64,000 nucleotides of DNA from Tragulus kanchil (GCA_022376925.1 JAIOJX010000026.1:257049330-257113329), one strand, 5' to 3'. Counted from the first letter of the stretch, positions 1 to 11,877 are shown. Made by a program: numbers and translations. Notes: generated by a model from the sequence alone, not told the origin.

Positions 1-1082
1 GGCCACAGTTCTTTCAGTCGGACACATCTGAACAACTAACACTTTCACTTTCATGGGTCCCCATTGTTTCTGAAATAAAACTCAAACAACTATTTAGCAT
101 GTGTTCAAGTACCTAAACATAGCTATCTTTTCCAAATATTCCATTCCTAATAAATTATTTAATATGACTATTTTAGGATCTTGCCTCTAAGCATTTAATG
201 ACAAAATGTTTCTCCCCTGGAATGTTACATTCTAGTTATATGAGGTTCTTTTCCTTCAGGTTTCCATTGCGTTTCCAACTGAAGGGCTCTGTACCTCTGA
301 GACTCAGAGACATTATTATCTGAACAACCATTCTTAAGCAATTAGTATTCTGTAATCTCATGACAACTCCTCTATTTTAGAGTTGAACTTTATTCTTACT
401 ATTTCCTTATGAATTTGTCTGTTGGAAGTAAATACCTCAATTCCTTTTATATCTTTGATTATGCATAGCACAGTGTCTGTGATGATCTTCTTGGACCCTC
501 TCCGTGAGAACTCCAAATAACTACAACTGAAATTCATATTATCTTGCACTTACAATGTCATCTTTTCCATTCTTTCTGTAAACCCCGGTTTATGGTTAAT
601 AATATGATTCTTGGTCAAGGAAAAGATAGAAATCATTAGTTCAATATTATCAAGTCATTCAGAAGGTTGTCTTCCTAAGTAGGTAATTATTAATATTTTC
701 TAATGACCTTTATTCTTCTTCTATGACAGAGGGCCAAGCTCCCATCTCACTCAGGATCAGTGTTCATTGCTCTCACTATTCACCTCAGACACTGACAGCT
801 GTTCTGTCTCTATCTCCAGCTATGGGCTGCCTCTGGTCTCTTTCAAAGCTGACTAGTCCACCTCAATAAGTTTGTTTAATTTCTCAGGGCCTCCATATAC
901 TGGCTAGTCCTGCTGTCTTTTTCTAACAGTGTCTTTCACACAATAGATTTTCAAAAAGTATTAACTGATATCACTTGCAAGTGAGTTTTGATGATCTCCT
1001 GTCAAGCAGGCCAGCATTCTTAAACAACTCAGATTTTAAGTTTTGTTGTTCTGTGATTTGAATGTGGCTGCTGAAAAGTAAG
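1..1082. other. Non-coding DNA with a possible MIR remnant
   Basis: I recognise no gene here. Around 850-985 the order of words ('ttaatttctcagggcctcc' followed by 'gtgtctttcacacaatag') resembles the 3' half of a MIR element on the plus strand, but it is too decayed to be sure. The remainder looks like unique AT-rich intergenic or intronic DNA. Confidence 0.4.
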
Positions 1083-1651
1083 TAACAAACATAGCCAAAC
1101 ATCCAGAATAATGTACTAGGTAGTGATTATTTTTTCAGCTTAATCTCTTGATCTCCTTTTCTTGTTACTTTGTCTTTGAGACTCTTTCCTTAAGTCATTT
1201 TCCACTTTATTTCTCTAGTTCCCTCACTGAGAACAAGATACTGGCTTTAAAGTCATATTATCTGGTAAATATTTCTTTTAATTTTGATGTAAATGTTTAA
1301 AATACACTAATTTTGAGATATAAAGCCTTGTATGTTCCAATCATAAGTGAGCTGTTCTTTTCTGGTTGGAAATACTACATTTCCCCAGTGACTTCAAGTC
1401 TTTTAGTTCATGAGCATGATGGTGTACACTAACACTGCTCTGTCATTTGAAGGTCTTAAAAAAATAGGTTGCTTAATCTTGGAAAGGCGTGTTATACAAG
1501 AGACTCTAGACTCAATCTGTAGTTTAATTAGATCACTGCTGATTCTGAATACACATCAAAATCACCGGAAAATATTTTTTAAAATGCCTTGACACCTCAA
1601 GTCCAACCTCACTCCTTCTCCCTTGTTCTCTCTCTCTCATATATTTTCTCC

Positions 1652-1864
1652 TTGTTGTTGTTCAGTCACTTTGTGAAGTGGAACTCTTTTTGTGACCCCA
1701 TGGACTGCCTACCACACTCCTCTGGCCAGGTGATTCTCCAAGCAAGAATACTGGAGTGGATTGCCTTTCCCTTCTCCAGGGGATCTTCCTGATCCAAGGA
1801 TCAATCCCACATCTCCTGCATTGACAGACAAATTTTTTTTATCACTGAGTCATCAAGGAAGCCC
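1652..1864 (+). mobile_element. Bov-A type SINE
   Basis: The segment runs from 'ttgttgttcagtcac' through 'gtgaccccatggactg', 'aagaatactggagtgg' and 'ccttctccaggggatctt' to 'atcaaggaagccc', the diagnostic order of the ruminant Bov-A/Bov-tA SINE. A second copy at about 2812-3024 belongs to duplication pair 1. Only the 3' part recurs at 4059-4120. Confidence 0.9.
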
Positions 1865-2811
1865 TTCTCTCTCTCCCCCTCTCCCTCCCCTCACTTTCTT
1901 GAAATACACAAAGTTGGGAACCAGTTAATTAAGTACTCAAATGTAAAAGTTCAATTCCTTCTTATTTTATTTTATAATTAAAACAGTATTTTTTGGTACT
2001 AACCTTTGCATCCTAATATGCCTGTAAATTCTTATTACAAGCCTATGATTAGCATCTTGAATTAAGGTGGCCATCAAAACCAAAATAGCAGCAAGTTTAG
2101 TCAATCCCTTTAGAACAGCAGAAATCACTGGACTGAAATGATTTTTTTTTTTTCAATTTTAGTGGACCATAAAAGTCATTTTTTCCCAAAGAAATCTTCT
2201 ATTGCTACTTAGAAGCTTATTCAGCATTTGGATTTGTCAGGGTTTAACAAACATAGCCAAACATCCAGAATAATGTACTAGGTAGTGATTATTTTTCAGC
2301 TTAATCTTTGATCTCCTTTTCTTGTTACTTTGTCTTTGAGACTCTTTCCTTAAGTCATTTTCCACTTTATTTCTCTAGTTCCCTCACTGAGAACAAGATA
2401 CTGGCTTTAAAGTCATATTATCTGGTAAATATTTCTTTTAATTTTGATGTAAATGTTTAAAATACACTAATTTTGAGATATAAAGCCTTGTATGTTCCAA
2501 TCATAAGTGAGCTGTTCTTTTCTGGTTGGAAATACTACATTTCCCCAGTGACTTCAAGTCTTTTAGTTCATGAGCATGATGGTGTACACTAACACTGCTC
2601 TGTCATTTGAAGGTCTTAAAAAAATAGGTTGCTTAATCTTGGAAAGGCGTGTTATAGAAGAGACTCTAGACTCAATCTGTAGTTTAATTAGATCACTGCT
2701 GATTCTGAATACACATCAAAATCACCGGAAAATATTTTTTAAAATGCCTTGACACCTCAAGTCCAACCTCACTCCTTCTCCCTTGTTCTCTCTCTCTCAT
2801 ATATTTTCTCC

Positions 2812-3024
2812 TTGTTGTTGTTCAGTCACTTTGTGAAGTGGAACTCTTTTTGTGACCCCATGGACTGCCTACCACACTCCTCTGGCCAGGTGATTCTCCA
2901 AGCAAGAATACTGGAGTGGATTGCCTTTCCCTTCTCCAGGGGATCTTCCTGATCCAAGGATCAATCCCACATCTCCTGCATTGACAGACAAATTTTTTTT
3001 ATCACTGAGTCATCAAGGAAGCCC
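2812..3024 (+). mobile_element. Bov-A type SINE (duplicate of 1652-1864)
   Basis: This is the same SINE carried in the second copy of pair 1. It shares the private 'gtgaagtggaactc' variant with the first, so it is a segmental copy and not an independent insertion. The start of pair 2 lies inside it at 2961. Confidence 0.9.
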
Positions 3025-3671
3025 TTCTCTCTCTCCCCCTCTCCCTCCCCTCACTTTCTTGAAATACACAAAGTTGGGAACCAGTTAATTAAGTACTCAA
3101 ATGTAAAAGTTCAATTCCTTCTTATTTTATTTTATAATTAAAACAGTATTTTTTGGTACTAACCTTTGCATCCTAATATGCCTGTAAATTCTTATTACAA
3201 GCCTATGATTAGCATCTTGAATTAAGGTGGCCATCAAAACCAAAATAGCAGCAAGTTTAGTCAATCCCTTTAGAACAGCAGAAATCACTGGACTGAAATG
3301 ATTTTTTTTTTTTCAATTTTAGTGGACCATAAAAAGTCATTTTTTTCCCAAAGAAATCTTCTATTGCTACTTAGAAGCTTATTCAGCATTTGGATTTGTC
3401 AGGTATTATTGTTCCCTAACATTAGGGGTTCAGTCTCCTCTTTGGTCTTTGAAACCATTTGCTAAGAAAAGCACTTCATTCAGGTAACCCATTCTCTGAG
3501 TGTCTTCTGGTTGTACAATGTTCTTCAAAATATGATATAAATACAAAGGAAGTGTATGACCCATTTACATTCTCAAGAAATTTAGGGGGAAGAGTACAGA
3601 GGCAAATTTTACATATATAAAACAATTTATGGAACTATGTGAAACTTCCCTGTGATTAAATAGAAGTTAAC

Positions 3672-3673
<2 letters not shown>

Positions 3674-3718
<45 letters not shown>
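3674..3718. repeat. (TG)n microsatellite
   Basis: An uninterrupted TG run of about 45 bp. The second copy from pair 2, at 4769-4815, is slightly longer (about 47 bp) and is preceded by an extra 'ca' unit. Such a difference fits two alleles or two independent consensus calls. Confidence 0.97.
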
Positions 3719-3722
<4 letters not shown>

Positions 3723-3965
3723 CTGCCTGATCAGGAAGACAAGGAAGCAAAGTTCAAAGACATCATGGACAGCCTAAGATGTGAGGGAATCAGATGAAAA
3801 GCAATGAGGTCATGGAAAGGAAAGATGGCTAGAAAGAAACCAGAAATGGTAGGAAAGGAAAAAGAAGCTAATAGGGGTGGGTGAATGCTACTTTATTTTT
3901 GATGTGAATCATCTTAAAAGACTTTATTGAATTTCTTACAGGATGGCTTCATCCTACATTTCGGT

Positions 3966-4024
3966 TTTTGGCCAAGAGGCATGTGGGATCTTAGGGACAG
4001 ACTACAGATTGAACCCACATGCCC
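3966..4024 (-). mobile_element. tRNA-type (CHR-like) SINE fragment, minus strand
   Basis: The words 'ttttggccaagaggcatgtggg' (split across the element), 'gatcttag' and 'gaacccacatgccc' match the reverse complement of the old artiodactyl tRNA-derived SINE. The copy at about 5064-5123 belongs to pair 2 and continues after the Bov-A insertion at 5136-5350. Confidence 0.75.
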
Positions 4025-4766
4025 TAAGTACATGTTAATATGGGCTCAGTCGCTTCAGTCAATCCCACATCTCCTGCATTGACAGACAAATTTTTTATCA
4101 CTGAGTCATCAAGGAAGCCCTTCTCTCCCCCTCTCCCTCCCCTCACTTTCTTGAAATACACAAAGTTGGGAACCAGTTAATTAAGTACTCAAATGTAAAA
4201 GTTCAATTCCTTCTTATTTTATTTTATAATTAAAACAGTATTTTTTGGTACTAACCTTTGCATCCTAATATGCCTGTAAATTCTTATTACAAGCCTATGA
4301 TTAGCATCTTGAATTAAGGTGGCCATCAAAACCAAAATAGCAGCAAGTTTAGTCAATCCCTTTAGAACAGCAGAAATCACTGGATTGAAATGATTTTTTT
4401 TTTTTTCAATTTTAGTGGACCATAAAAAGTCATTTTTTTCCCAAAGAAATCTTCTATTGCTACTTAGAAGCTTATTCAGCATTTGGATTTGTCAGGTATT
4501 ATTGTTCCCTAACATTAGGGGTTCAGTCTCCTCTTTGGTCTTTGAAACCATTTGCTAAGAAAAGCACTTCATTCAGGTAACCCATTCTCTGAGTGTCTTC
4601 TGGTTGTACAATGTTCTTCAAAATATGATATAAATACAAAGGAAGTGTATGACCCATTTACATTCTCAAGAAATTTAGGGGGAAGAGTACAGAGGCAAAT
4701 TTTACATATATAAAACAATTTATGGAACTATGTGAAACTTCCCTGTGATTAAATAGAAGTTAACAC

Positions 4767-4768
<2 letters not shown>

Positions 4769-4815
<47 letters not shown>
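4769..4815. repeat. (TG)n microsatellite, pair 2 copy
   Basis: The duplicate of the TG run at 3674-3718, about 2 bp longer. Confidence 0.97.
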
Positions 4816-4819
<4 letters not shown>

Positions 4820-5063
4820 CTGCCTGATCAGGAAGACAAGGAAGCAAAGTTCAAAGACATCATGGACAGCCTAAGATGTGAGGGAATCAGATGAAAAGCA
4901 ATGAGGTCATGGAAAGGAAAGATGGCTAGAAAGAAACCAGAAATGGTAGGAAAGGAAAAAGAAGCTAATAGGGGTGGGTGAATGCTACTTTATTTTTTTG
5001 ATGTGAACCATCTTAAAAGACTTTATTGAATTTCTTACAGGATGGCTTCATCCTACATTTCGG

Positions 5064-5416
5064 TTTTTGGCCAAGAGGCATGTGGGATCTTAGGGACAGA
5101 CTACAGATTGAACCCACATGCCCTAAGTACATGTTAATATGGGCTCAGTCGCTTCAGTCATGTCTGACTCTTTGTGACCCTATAGACTATAGCCCACCAG
5201 GCTTCTCTGTCCATCAGGATGCTCCAGACAAGAATACTGGAGTGGGTTTCCATGCCCTTCTCTAGGGGATCTTCTTAACCTAAGGTATTGAACCCTTGTC
5301 TCTTGCATCTCTTGCTCTGGCAGGCAGGGTCTTTACCACTAGCACCACCTGGCAAGCTCTACACACTGTATATTGGAAGGCAAATTCTCAACCACTGGAC
5401 TACCAGGGAAGTCCCT
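5064..5416 (-). mobile_element. Old tRNA-type SINE split by a Bov-A SINE
   Basis: The minus-strand CHR-like SINE starts with the 'ttttggcc...gaacccacatgcc' part at 5064-5123. It resumes at about 5363 with 'attggaaggcaaattctcaaccactgg' (in pieces) and ends in 'accagggaagtccc' near 5416. The interrupting block carries Bov-A words ('tgtctgactctttgtgaccc', 'aagaatactggagtggg'). The Bov-A element is therefore the younger insertion. Confidence 0.8.
5136..5350 (+). mobile_element. Bov-A SINE nested in an older SINE
   Basis: It runs from 'gggctcagtcgcttcag' to 'ctttaccactagcaccacctgg' in plus orientation, with the usual Bov-A word order. Its first 20 or so bases are also found at the end of the first copy of pair 2 (about 4038-4058), where the duplication junction cuts it off. 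Confidence 0.85.
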
Positions 5417-5679
5417 GAATATTATTCTAAATGCTCCCTATTTTCTGAATAACCACACATCTTCAAAACGTCCAGAAGATGCTTCTCTGATATAAGTAGA
5501 TAGATCAATTATATTTGATATATCTGAACCTACCTAAGATAACTGGACCTAAAAACTTCAACTCTCAGTTCATCAAAAATAGAGATACAAGGCTATAGAC
5601 TTCACATTCTTTTTATCCATACTTTTATAATGTGGTCAAGGGTACTATTCTTGTGGGATAGAAACGGTAAATTAGGAGT

Positions 5680-5910
5680 CTCTCATTCCAATCTTTGATG
5701 CATCCATGGGTTGACCTGGATGAATTCTCTGGGTTTCAGCTTCCTTATTTGCAAAACAAGCACAATACCAATCTAACTTAAAAGAAAATGATACATCCGG
5801 TTGTGTTTAAGTGATAAATGGTCAATAGGATTCACTGAGCTGTGTATCATGTGATTAGCACTCTGCCTAGCATGTTATAAGCACTGACTAGGTAATAGGT
5901 ATTATTATTG
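5680..5910 (+). mobile_element. MIR element
   Basis: Decayed but ordered MIR words are visible: 'gttgacctggatgaattctc', 'gggtttcagcttccttattt', 'agcactctgcctagcatg' and 'ggtattattattgtt'. They correspond to the core and 3' part of the tRNA-derived MIR family on the plus strand. Confidence 0.65.
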
Positions 5911-5970
5911 TTCTTTTAATATTAGATATTATAGATTATTAGATATTATTAGATTATTATTATATATTAT
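5896..5970. repeat. ATT/TTA-rich simple repeat
   Basis: A run of 'attatt', 'tagatatta' and 'ttattat' words. It probably grew out of the AT-rich 3' end of the adjoining MIR. Confidence 0.7.
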
Positions 5971-7752
5971 TAATAGATACATTGTTTCTGAATAAATAGA
6001 AGTGGTCATGAAAAGAGGGCCTATGGGGTTAGGAGACAATAGAAGGGGAATTCAAAATTAGCATGTATTTAAAACCAAAAGCAGTATAGCCATCTTTACA
6101 ACAGTGCTCAAAATTTTAATGTTATGTTAAATAGGCCTACCATAGAGAATGTTCCAAGTAGAAAGCCTCCTTTATCTTTGAGGCTAAGAGAACTACATTG
6201 TGCACTCCAGGTTTTTTCCATTCATTTGCTCAAAGATAAGCAGCAAGCTATTACTCTCTTTGGGGGCTGTCTTCAGAGACTATTTCTAGCCATCACTTGT
6301 GGGAATGCTTTATGAGATGTCAGCCTGTGTGAGTAGAGATAGCATGGTTTGTCATGGGCAGATAGGCCATATTCTGCTATGAACTGATGGTTTTGTCTTT
6401 TATCACTGTCACAGGCTTATTTAACAAGCTGTGACTCTGTGGTTCGTCACGAAGAGAACTGTCGTCCCCAGACACGTGGCCTGAACATCCTTTCATCTTT
6501 CAGGCTGGTAGGATCTGTCATCTGACATCAAGCAGACCAGCAACTCCAGATGGACCAGGCAGGCTGCAACCCAGGAACAAGGGAAAGTTTGCATTGGCAT
6601 AGATCCAGGGTTTGCACTTTTGATTAGATTACACAAATGAGAAAAACATGTGTAAGCTTTCAAGTTGTGCACACTGATAATATGTCATAAATATCACTTG
6701 AAAGGAAATGGTACAACCAGTCGCATTTAGGTGATAATTATTTATCATGGTGTTATTCTGAGTAACAGATAAATGAATTAAGATTGATTTATTCCACCAT
6801 CTCTCTATTCTAAAAAACTCGTCTCATTGCTAGCTATTAATAACAGTTAAATTTTGAAGCAACTTTATAAAACTTTAGTTTTAGATGGTCCTTCAAAATT
6901 GTTGACAATGTTTATAACTTGTAAGCTTGTGTGTGTGTAGCAATTGTGTAGTAATTCTGCAAATACGATCCCACTCATAATATAAATGAAGGAATAATAA
7001 ATTCAGAGATCTAAAGAGAAAATTCTTTAACATTGCTAAGAGAGCTTGGCAGCTGAGAGCTCAGGGAGATGCTTAGTTACAGAATTTTCACCTCAGCCTA
7101 TAGGACATACACTCTTGTCTGTGGAAACTGAGCCTGATGTGCTGGATTCAGCAAATTGCCTGACCCTCCTGGGACACAGTATTCTGCTGTGGCTGTGACT
7201 TGGTAGATGAGATTAAACTACTCTGGGGACATTAAACTATAAATATTTCATGTACCTTCATGGGATTGAATTTAAGCTGAAATATTTAAAAGTCTTAGTT
7301 GTTTGGACTCAGTGATGATTTTGGTCTTTTTTTTTTCTCTTTAAATTTCCACACTTTGAAAAGTTATTTCTTAAAGAGTTTAGCTTTATCTTTTTACTTT
7401 TATCCTTTTCTTGATTAATATAAGAATGTTTAAAGCTAGGATCTTGGCTACAGAGATTTAAAACTAAATGGTAAGGAATTCATTGGTTGCCCAGTGTTTC
7501 TTATGAAAGGATAAGAATTTTTTAAAGGGAGAACGCAGATAATGATCATATAGCAAAGAGTGAACCCAAGACCCCCATGCATATTGAATACAGCACAAAG
7601 GTGCCAGTTGGTATTATGAACGTGGACTCAAATCTAGCCAGTGTTCAGCTCATCAAGCACCATGTTCATGGGAGTGTTTCTACAAAAGGGAATGCCTTTT
7701 CCTAATTAATTACCCAGGAGGGGTACGTTTTTATCTGCATAGATACCAGATA
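5971..7752. other. Unrecognised non-coding DNA
   Basis: I see no gene or clear repeat. The stretch around 6420-6600 is less AT-rich than its surroundings and has several CpGs ('ggttcgtcacgaag', 'cagacacgtggcc'), but no open frame with a recognisable domain and no convincing splice-bounded exon. Confidence 0.4.
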
Positions 7753-7762
7753 GACTAGCAGT

Positions 7763-7961
7763 TATTGATGTTTAGTCACTCAGTCATTTTGAGACCCCAA
7801 AGACTAGCTCACCAGGCTCCACTGTCTATGGGCTTTCCCAGAAAAGAACACTGGAGTGGATTGCCATTTTCCTCTCCAGGGGATCTTCCTGACCCAGGGA
7901 TAAAACTCCGGTCTCTTGCTTGCCATGTGGATTCTTTACCACTGAGCCACCTGAGAAACCA
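7763..7961 (+). mobile_element. Bov-A type SINE with short target duplication
   Basis: The words 'tttagtcactcag', 'gaacactggagtggattgcc', 'ctccaggggatcttcctgac' and 'ctttaccactgagccacc' identify it. The flanks 'gactagcagt' (7753-7762) and 'gattagcagt' (7962-7971) look like a slightly decayed 10-bp target-site duplication. Confidence 0.88.
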
Positions 7962-8019
7962 GATTAGCAGTGGCCTTGGCTAAATTAAAGGCAGGCATTT
8001 AACAAATGAAATATCTTCT

Positions 8020-8828
8020 TACATAAAACACTGATGAAAGAAATCAAAGACAACATAAATAAATGGAGAGATATTCCATATTCCTGGGTTGGAAGACTCA
8101 ATATTGTGAAAATGACCGTGCTACCAAATATAATCTACAGAATCAATGTGATCCCTATCAAATTACTAATAGCATTTTTTCACAGAACTAGAACAAAAAA
8201 TAGCACAGTTCATGTCAAAACACAAAGGACCTTGGATAGCCAAAGCTGTCTTGAGAAAGAATAATGGAGCTTGAGGAATCAACCTTCCTGACTTCAGACT
8301 ATACTACAAAGCAACAGTTATCAAGACTATACGATACTGGCACAAAAACAGAAATATAGACCAATGGAACAAGATAGAGGGCCCAGAGATAAATCCATGC
8401 AACTATGAGTACCTTATTTTTGACAAAGGAGGCAAGAAGATATAATGGGTTAAAGACAGCTTCTTCAACAAATGGTGCTGGGAAAACTGGATAGCGACAT
8501 GTAAAAGAATGAAGTTGGAACACTTCCTAACACCATACACAAGCATAAACTCAAAATGGATTAAACACCTAACTCTAAAACCAGACACCATAAAACTCTT
8601 AGAGGAAAACATAGAACACTCGATGACATAAATCAAAATAAGATCTTCTATGACCCACCTCCTAAAGGAAATAAAAACAAAAATAAACAAATGGAACCTA
8701 AGTAAACTTAAAAGATTTTTCACAACAAAAGAAACTATGAACACGGTGAAAAAGACAACCCTCATAATGGGGGGAAATAATAGCAAATGAAACAACCGAA
8801 AAAGAATTAATTTCCAAAATATACAAGC
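8020..8828 (+). mobile_element. LINE-1 fragment, ORF2 C-terminal end, 3' truncated
   Basis: The frame at 8034-8264 encodes a peptide with [11 protein letters not shown] and [13 protein letters not shown], typical of the C-terminal part of L1 ORF2. Further L1 ORF2 text follows, such as 'gaccaatggaacaagataga', 'tggtgctgggaaaactgga' and 'ccagacaccataaaactctt'. Stops interrupt the frame. The fragment ends abruptly at 'atacaagca' (8828) without an L1 3' UTR or poly(A), so its 3' end was lost. Its 3' 630 bp or so is repeated at 9298-9931 by pair 3. Confidence 0.88.
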
Positions 8829-10384
8829 ATCCCATTTGCTGACATGAAAGAATTACTCTAAAGGACTCCATGATTTTGGAAGAGAGAGTCTTCAGAATTT
8901 GAATGTAAGTTAACTGTAAACATTGCTTTAAGTATTTAAGTAATATTAGACTTTGTATATTTCTGATTTATTTTTAGAATTTCAAGTTTTCTTGGTAAAT
9001 CTATATAGAGTCCAAGATTAGGTTTGATACTTCTTGGTATTCCACTACTTTGAATGATGAGAAGTGACCTATATAAGCAGATAAAAATATTTATTCAAAT
9101 GAATAAATCTATCAAATAACTATAATTTATATTCATGTAAAAGTGATCTAATTAGCTTTGATCATGATTATATTTCATAATTTTGGCATTGCCTACCTTT
9201 CTCAAATTTGGCTTTCAGTATTTTGATAAACTGAATTTTTCAAATATGATGGTGAATACATTTATACTACTTAACACATGGATCTATACTACTGTGAAAA
9301 AATAGCACAGTTCATGTCAAAACACATAGGACCTTGGATAGCCAAAGCTGTCTTGAGAAAGAATAATGGAGCTTGAGGAATCAACCTTCCTGACTTCAGA
9401 CTATACTACAAAGCAACACTTATCAAGACTATACGATACTGGCACAAAAACAGAAATATAGACCAATGGAACAAGATAGAGGGCCCAGAGATAAATCCAT
9501 GCAACTATGAGTACCTTATTTTTGACAAAGGAGGCAAGAAGATATAATGGGTTAAAGACAGCTTCTTCAACAAATGGTGCTGGGAAAACTGGATAGCGAC
9601 ATGTAAAAGAATGAAGTTGGAACACTTCCTAACACCATACACAAGCATAAACTCAAAATGGATTAAACACCTAACTCTAAAACCAGACACCATAAAACTC
9701 TTAGAGGAAAACATAGAACACTCGATGACATAAATCAAAATAAGATCTTCTATGACCCACCTCCTAAAGGAAATAAAAACAAAAATAAACAAATGGAACC
9801 TAAGTAAACTTAAAAGATTTTTCACAACAAAAGAAACTATGAACACGGTGAAAAAGACAACCCTCATAATGGGGGGAAATAATAGCAAATGAAACAACCG
9901 AAAAAGAATTAATTTCCAAAATATACAAGCAGCCCATTTGCTGACATGAAAGAATTACTCTAAAGGACTCCATGATTTTGGAAGAGAGAGTCTTCAGAAT
10001 TTGAATGTAAGTTAACTGTAAACATTGCTTTAAGTATTTAAGTAATATTAGACTTTGTATATTTCTGATTTATTTTTAGAATTTCAAGTTTTCTTGGTAA
10101 ATCTATATAGAGTCCAAGATTAGGTTTGATACTTCTTGGTATTCCACTACTTTGAATGATGAGAAGTGACCTATATAAGCAGATAAAAATATTTATTCAA
10201 ATGAATAAATCTATCAAATAACTATAATTTATATTCATGTAAAAGTGATCTAATTAGCTTTGATCATGATTATATTTCATAATTTTGGCATTGCCTACCT
10301 TTCTCAAATTTGGCTTTCAGTATTTTGATAAACTGAATTTTTTCAAATATGATGGTGAATACATTTATACTACTTAACACATGG
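8196..10384 (+). repeat. Tandem duplication pair 3 (8196-9281 and 9298-10384)
   Basis: The copies lie 1102 bp apart and are almost identical; 'gcaacagtta' versus 'gcaacactta' is one difference. Copy 1 ends at 'cttaacacatgg'. About 16 bp follow that look like a degraded form of the sequence upstream of the unit ('...gaacaaaaaatagcac'), and then copy 2 starts. The unit begins inside an L1 fragment and ends in unique DNA. Confidence 0.95.
9298..9931 (+). mobile_element. LINE-1 ORF2 fragment (pair 3 copy)
   Basis: This is the second copy of 8196-8828, with the same 3' truncation point. It is a segmental copy and not a new L1 insertion, because the unique DNA downstream is copied with it. Confidence 0.9.
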
Positions 10385-10762
10385 TATAAACAATAATACT
10401 TTGTGAGAATTTTCACTTATAATCTATATTAGGCTGATGACATCTTTATTATATTGGGCAAATAATTTAACTTTTCTGTTCAAGATAAAGTAACACCAGA
10501 TGAGACAGGCACTGGGACATTTTCTCCAAAGCATAGAGTGTGTTCACCAGCTACGCATATATAGTACACTTACTCTTTTTTCTTTAAATAATGTGTTTTT
10601 ATGTAAAGATCAAATATACAATAATTAGATTTAAAATTGTGTCCATACTAAAAGTTTTTACCAAACACAAGATATCATCCAGAATATCAAAAACATGAGT
10701 CAGTAAAGCTTAATTAATTATGATATCACAACTGATTCTACTGTGCTCTTAAAAAGGAATTA
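10385..10762. other. Unrecognised AT-rich DNA
   Basis: No gene or repeat recognised between pair 3 and the next L1. Confidence 0.5.
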
Positions 10763-10774
10763 TAAAGAATCAGA

Positions 10775-11877
10775 AATCCGAAATAAACAAGTGGGATCTA
10801 ATTAAAAGCTTTTGCACAGCAAAAGAAACTATAAACAAGGTGAAAAGACAACCTTCAAAATGGGAGAAAATAATAGTGAATGAAACAACCAGCCAAGAAT
10901 TAATTTCAAAAAGCAGCTCAGACACCACCAAAACAAACAATCCAATCAAAACATGGGAAAAAGACATAAACAGACATCTCTCCAAAGAAGATATGCAAAT
11001 GTCTAACAAACCCATGAAAAGATGCCCAATGTCACTCATTATTAGAGAAATGCAAATCAAAACTGCAATGAGATATCATCTCACAACAGTCAGAATAGCT
11101 GTCTACAAACAATAAATGCTGCAGAAGGTATGCAGAAAACAGAACCCTCTTGCACTGTTGGTAGGGATGCAAATTGATATAGTCACTATGGAAGACAGTA
11201 TGGAGATTCCTTAAAAAATTAGAAATAGAACCATCATATGACCCAGCAATCCCACTAGTAGGCACATACCATGAGGAAATCAAAATTGAAAAAGAGAAAT
11301 ATACCACATTATTCATTGCAGCACTATTTACAATAGCTAGAATATGGAAGCAACCTAGATGTCCATTAACAGATAAATGGATAAAGAAGGTGTGTTACAT
11401 ATATACAACAGAATATTACTCAACCATAAAAAGAAATGCATTTGAGTCAGTCCTAATGAGGTAGATGATTCTAGAACCTATTATACAGAGCAAAGTATGT
11501 CAGACAGAGAAAGATAAATATTGTATACTAATGCATATATATGGAATCTAGAAATATGTTACTGATAAATGTATATGTAGAGCAGCAATGGAGAAGCAGA
11601 CAGAGAACAGACATATGGACATTGCAGGGAGGGAGGAATGGATGAGATATATGGAAAGAGTAACATGGAAACTTACATTACTATATGAAAAATGGACAAC
11701 TGGTGTGAATCTACTGTAGGACTAAGGGAATTTACACTAAGGGACTATGTGACAACCTAGAAGGGTGGGATGGGGAAAGAGAAAGGAAAGAGGTTCAAGT
11801 GGAGGGGACATGCATATACCTATGGCTAATTCTGGTTTATGTATGGCAGTAAACAACAAAACTCTGTAAAACAAAAT
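10775..11877 (+). mobile_element. 5'-truncated LINE-1 with target-site duplication
   Basis: It starts in ORF2 text ('aataaacaagtgggatc', 'ccaatgtcactcattatt', 'cccagcaatcccactagtag'). It runs through the ruminant L1 3' UTR ('catatacctatggctaattc', 'tttatgtatggcagt') to a short A-rich end. The 12-bp sequence 'taaagaatcaga' flanks it at 10763-10774 and 11878-11889, so both boundaries are fixed. It overlaps in L1 consensus position with the end of the 8020-8828 fragment, so the two are separate insertions. Confidence 0.92.

Larger units (their letters stand above)
1083..3403 (+). repeat. Tandem duplication pair 1 (1083-2241 and 2245-3403)
   Basis: The two copies are direct, about 1.16 kb apart and almost identical. 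Differences include a C/G substitution at about 1496 versus 2656 and short homopolymer indels. Copy 1 ends at '...gtcagg' (2241); three extra bases precede copy 2. The unit contains a complete Bov-A SINE. The downstream copy overlaps pair 2, so the 3' part of that SINE is present three times. Confidence 0.95.
2961..5157 (+). repeat. Tandem duplication pair 2 (2961-4058 and 4059-5157)
   Basis: The copies are direct, 1098 bp apart and directly abutting. The junction joins the first 20 or so bases of one Bov-A SINE ('ggctcagtcgcttcag') to the 3' third of a different Bov-A SINE ('tcaatcccac'). Only 'tca' is shared, and the two SINE positions are not equivalent. The copies differ in the length of the (TG)n tract and in a few homopolymers. 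Confidence 0.95.

Noticed and set aside
45..60. Search for tRNA, rRNA, microRNA or prokaryote-type operons through the window
   Set aside because: Nothing convincing was found. All tRNA-like text is in SINEs or the LTR-like region at 55.5 kb, and the sequence is clearly vertebrate nuclear DNA.
6370..6640. A less AT-rich patch with CpGs considered as a possible exon or promoter
   Set aside because: No long frame, no clear splice sites and too few CpGs for a promoter island.
8299..9897. Minus-strand frames of 74 and 130 codons, present twice
   Set aside because: Antisense of L1 ORF2 text copied by pair 3.
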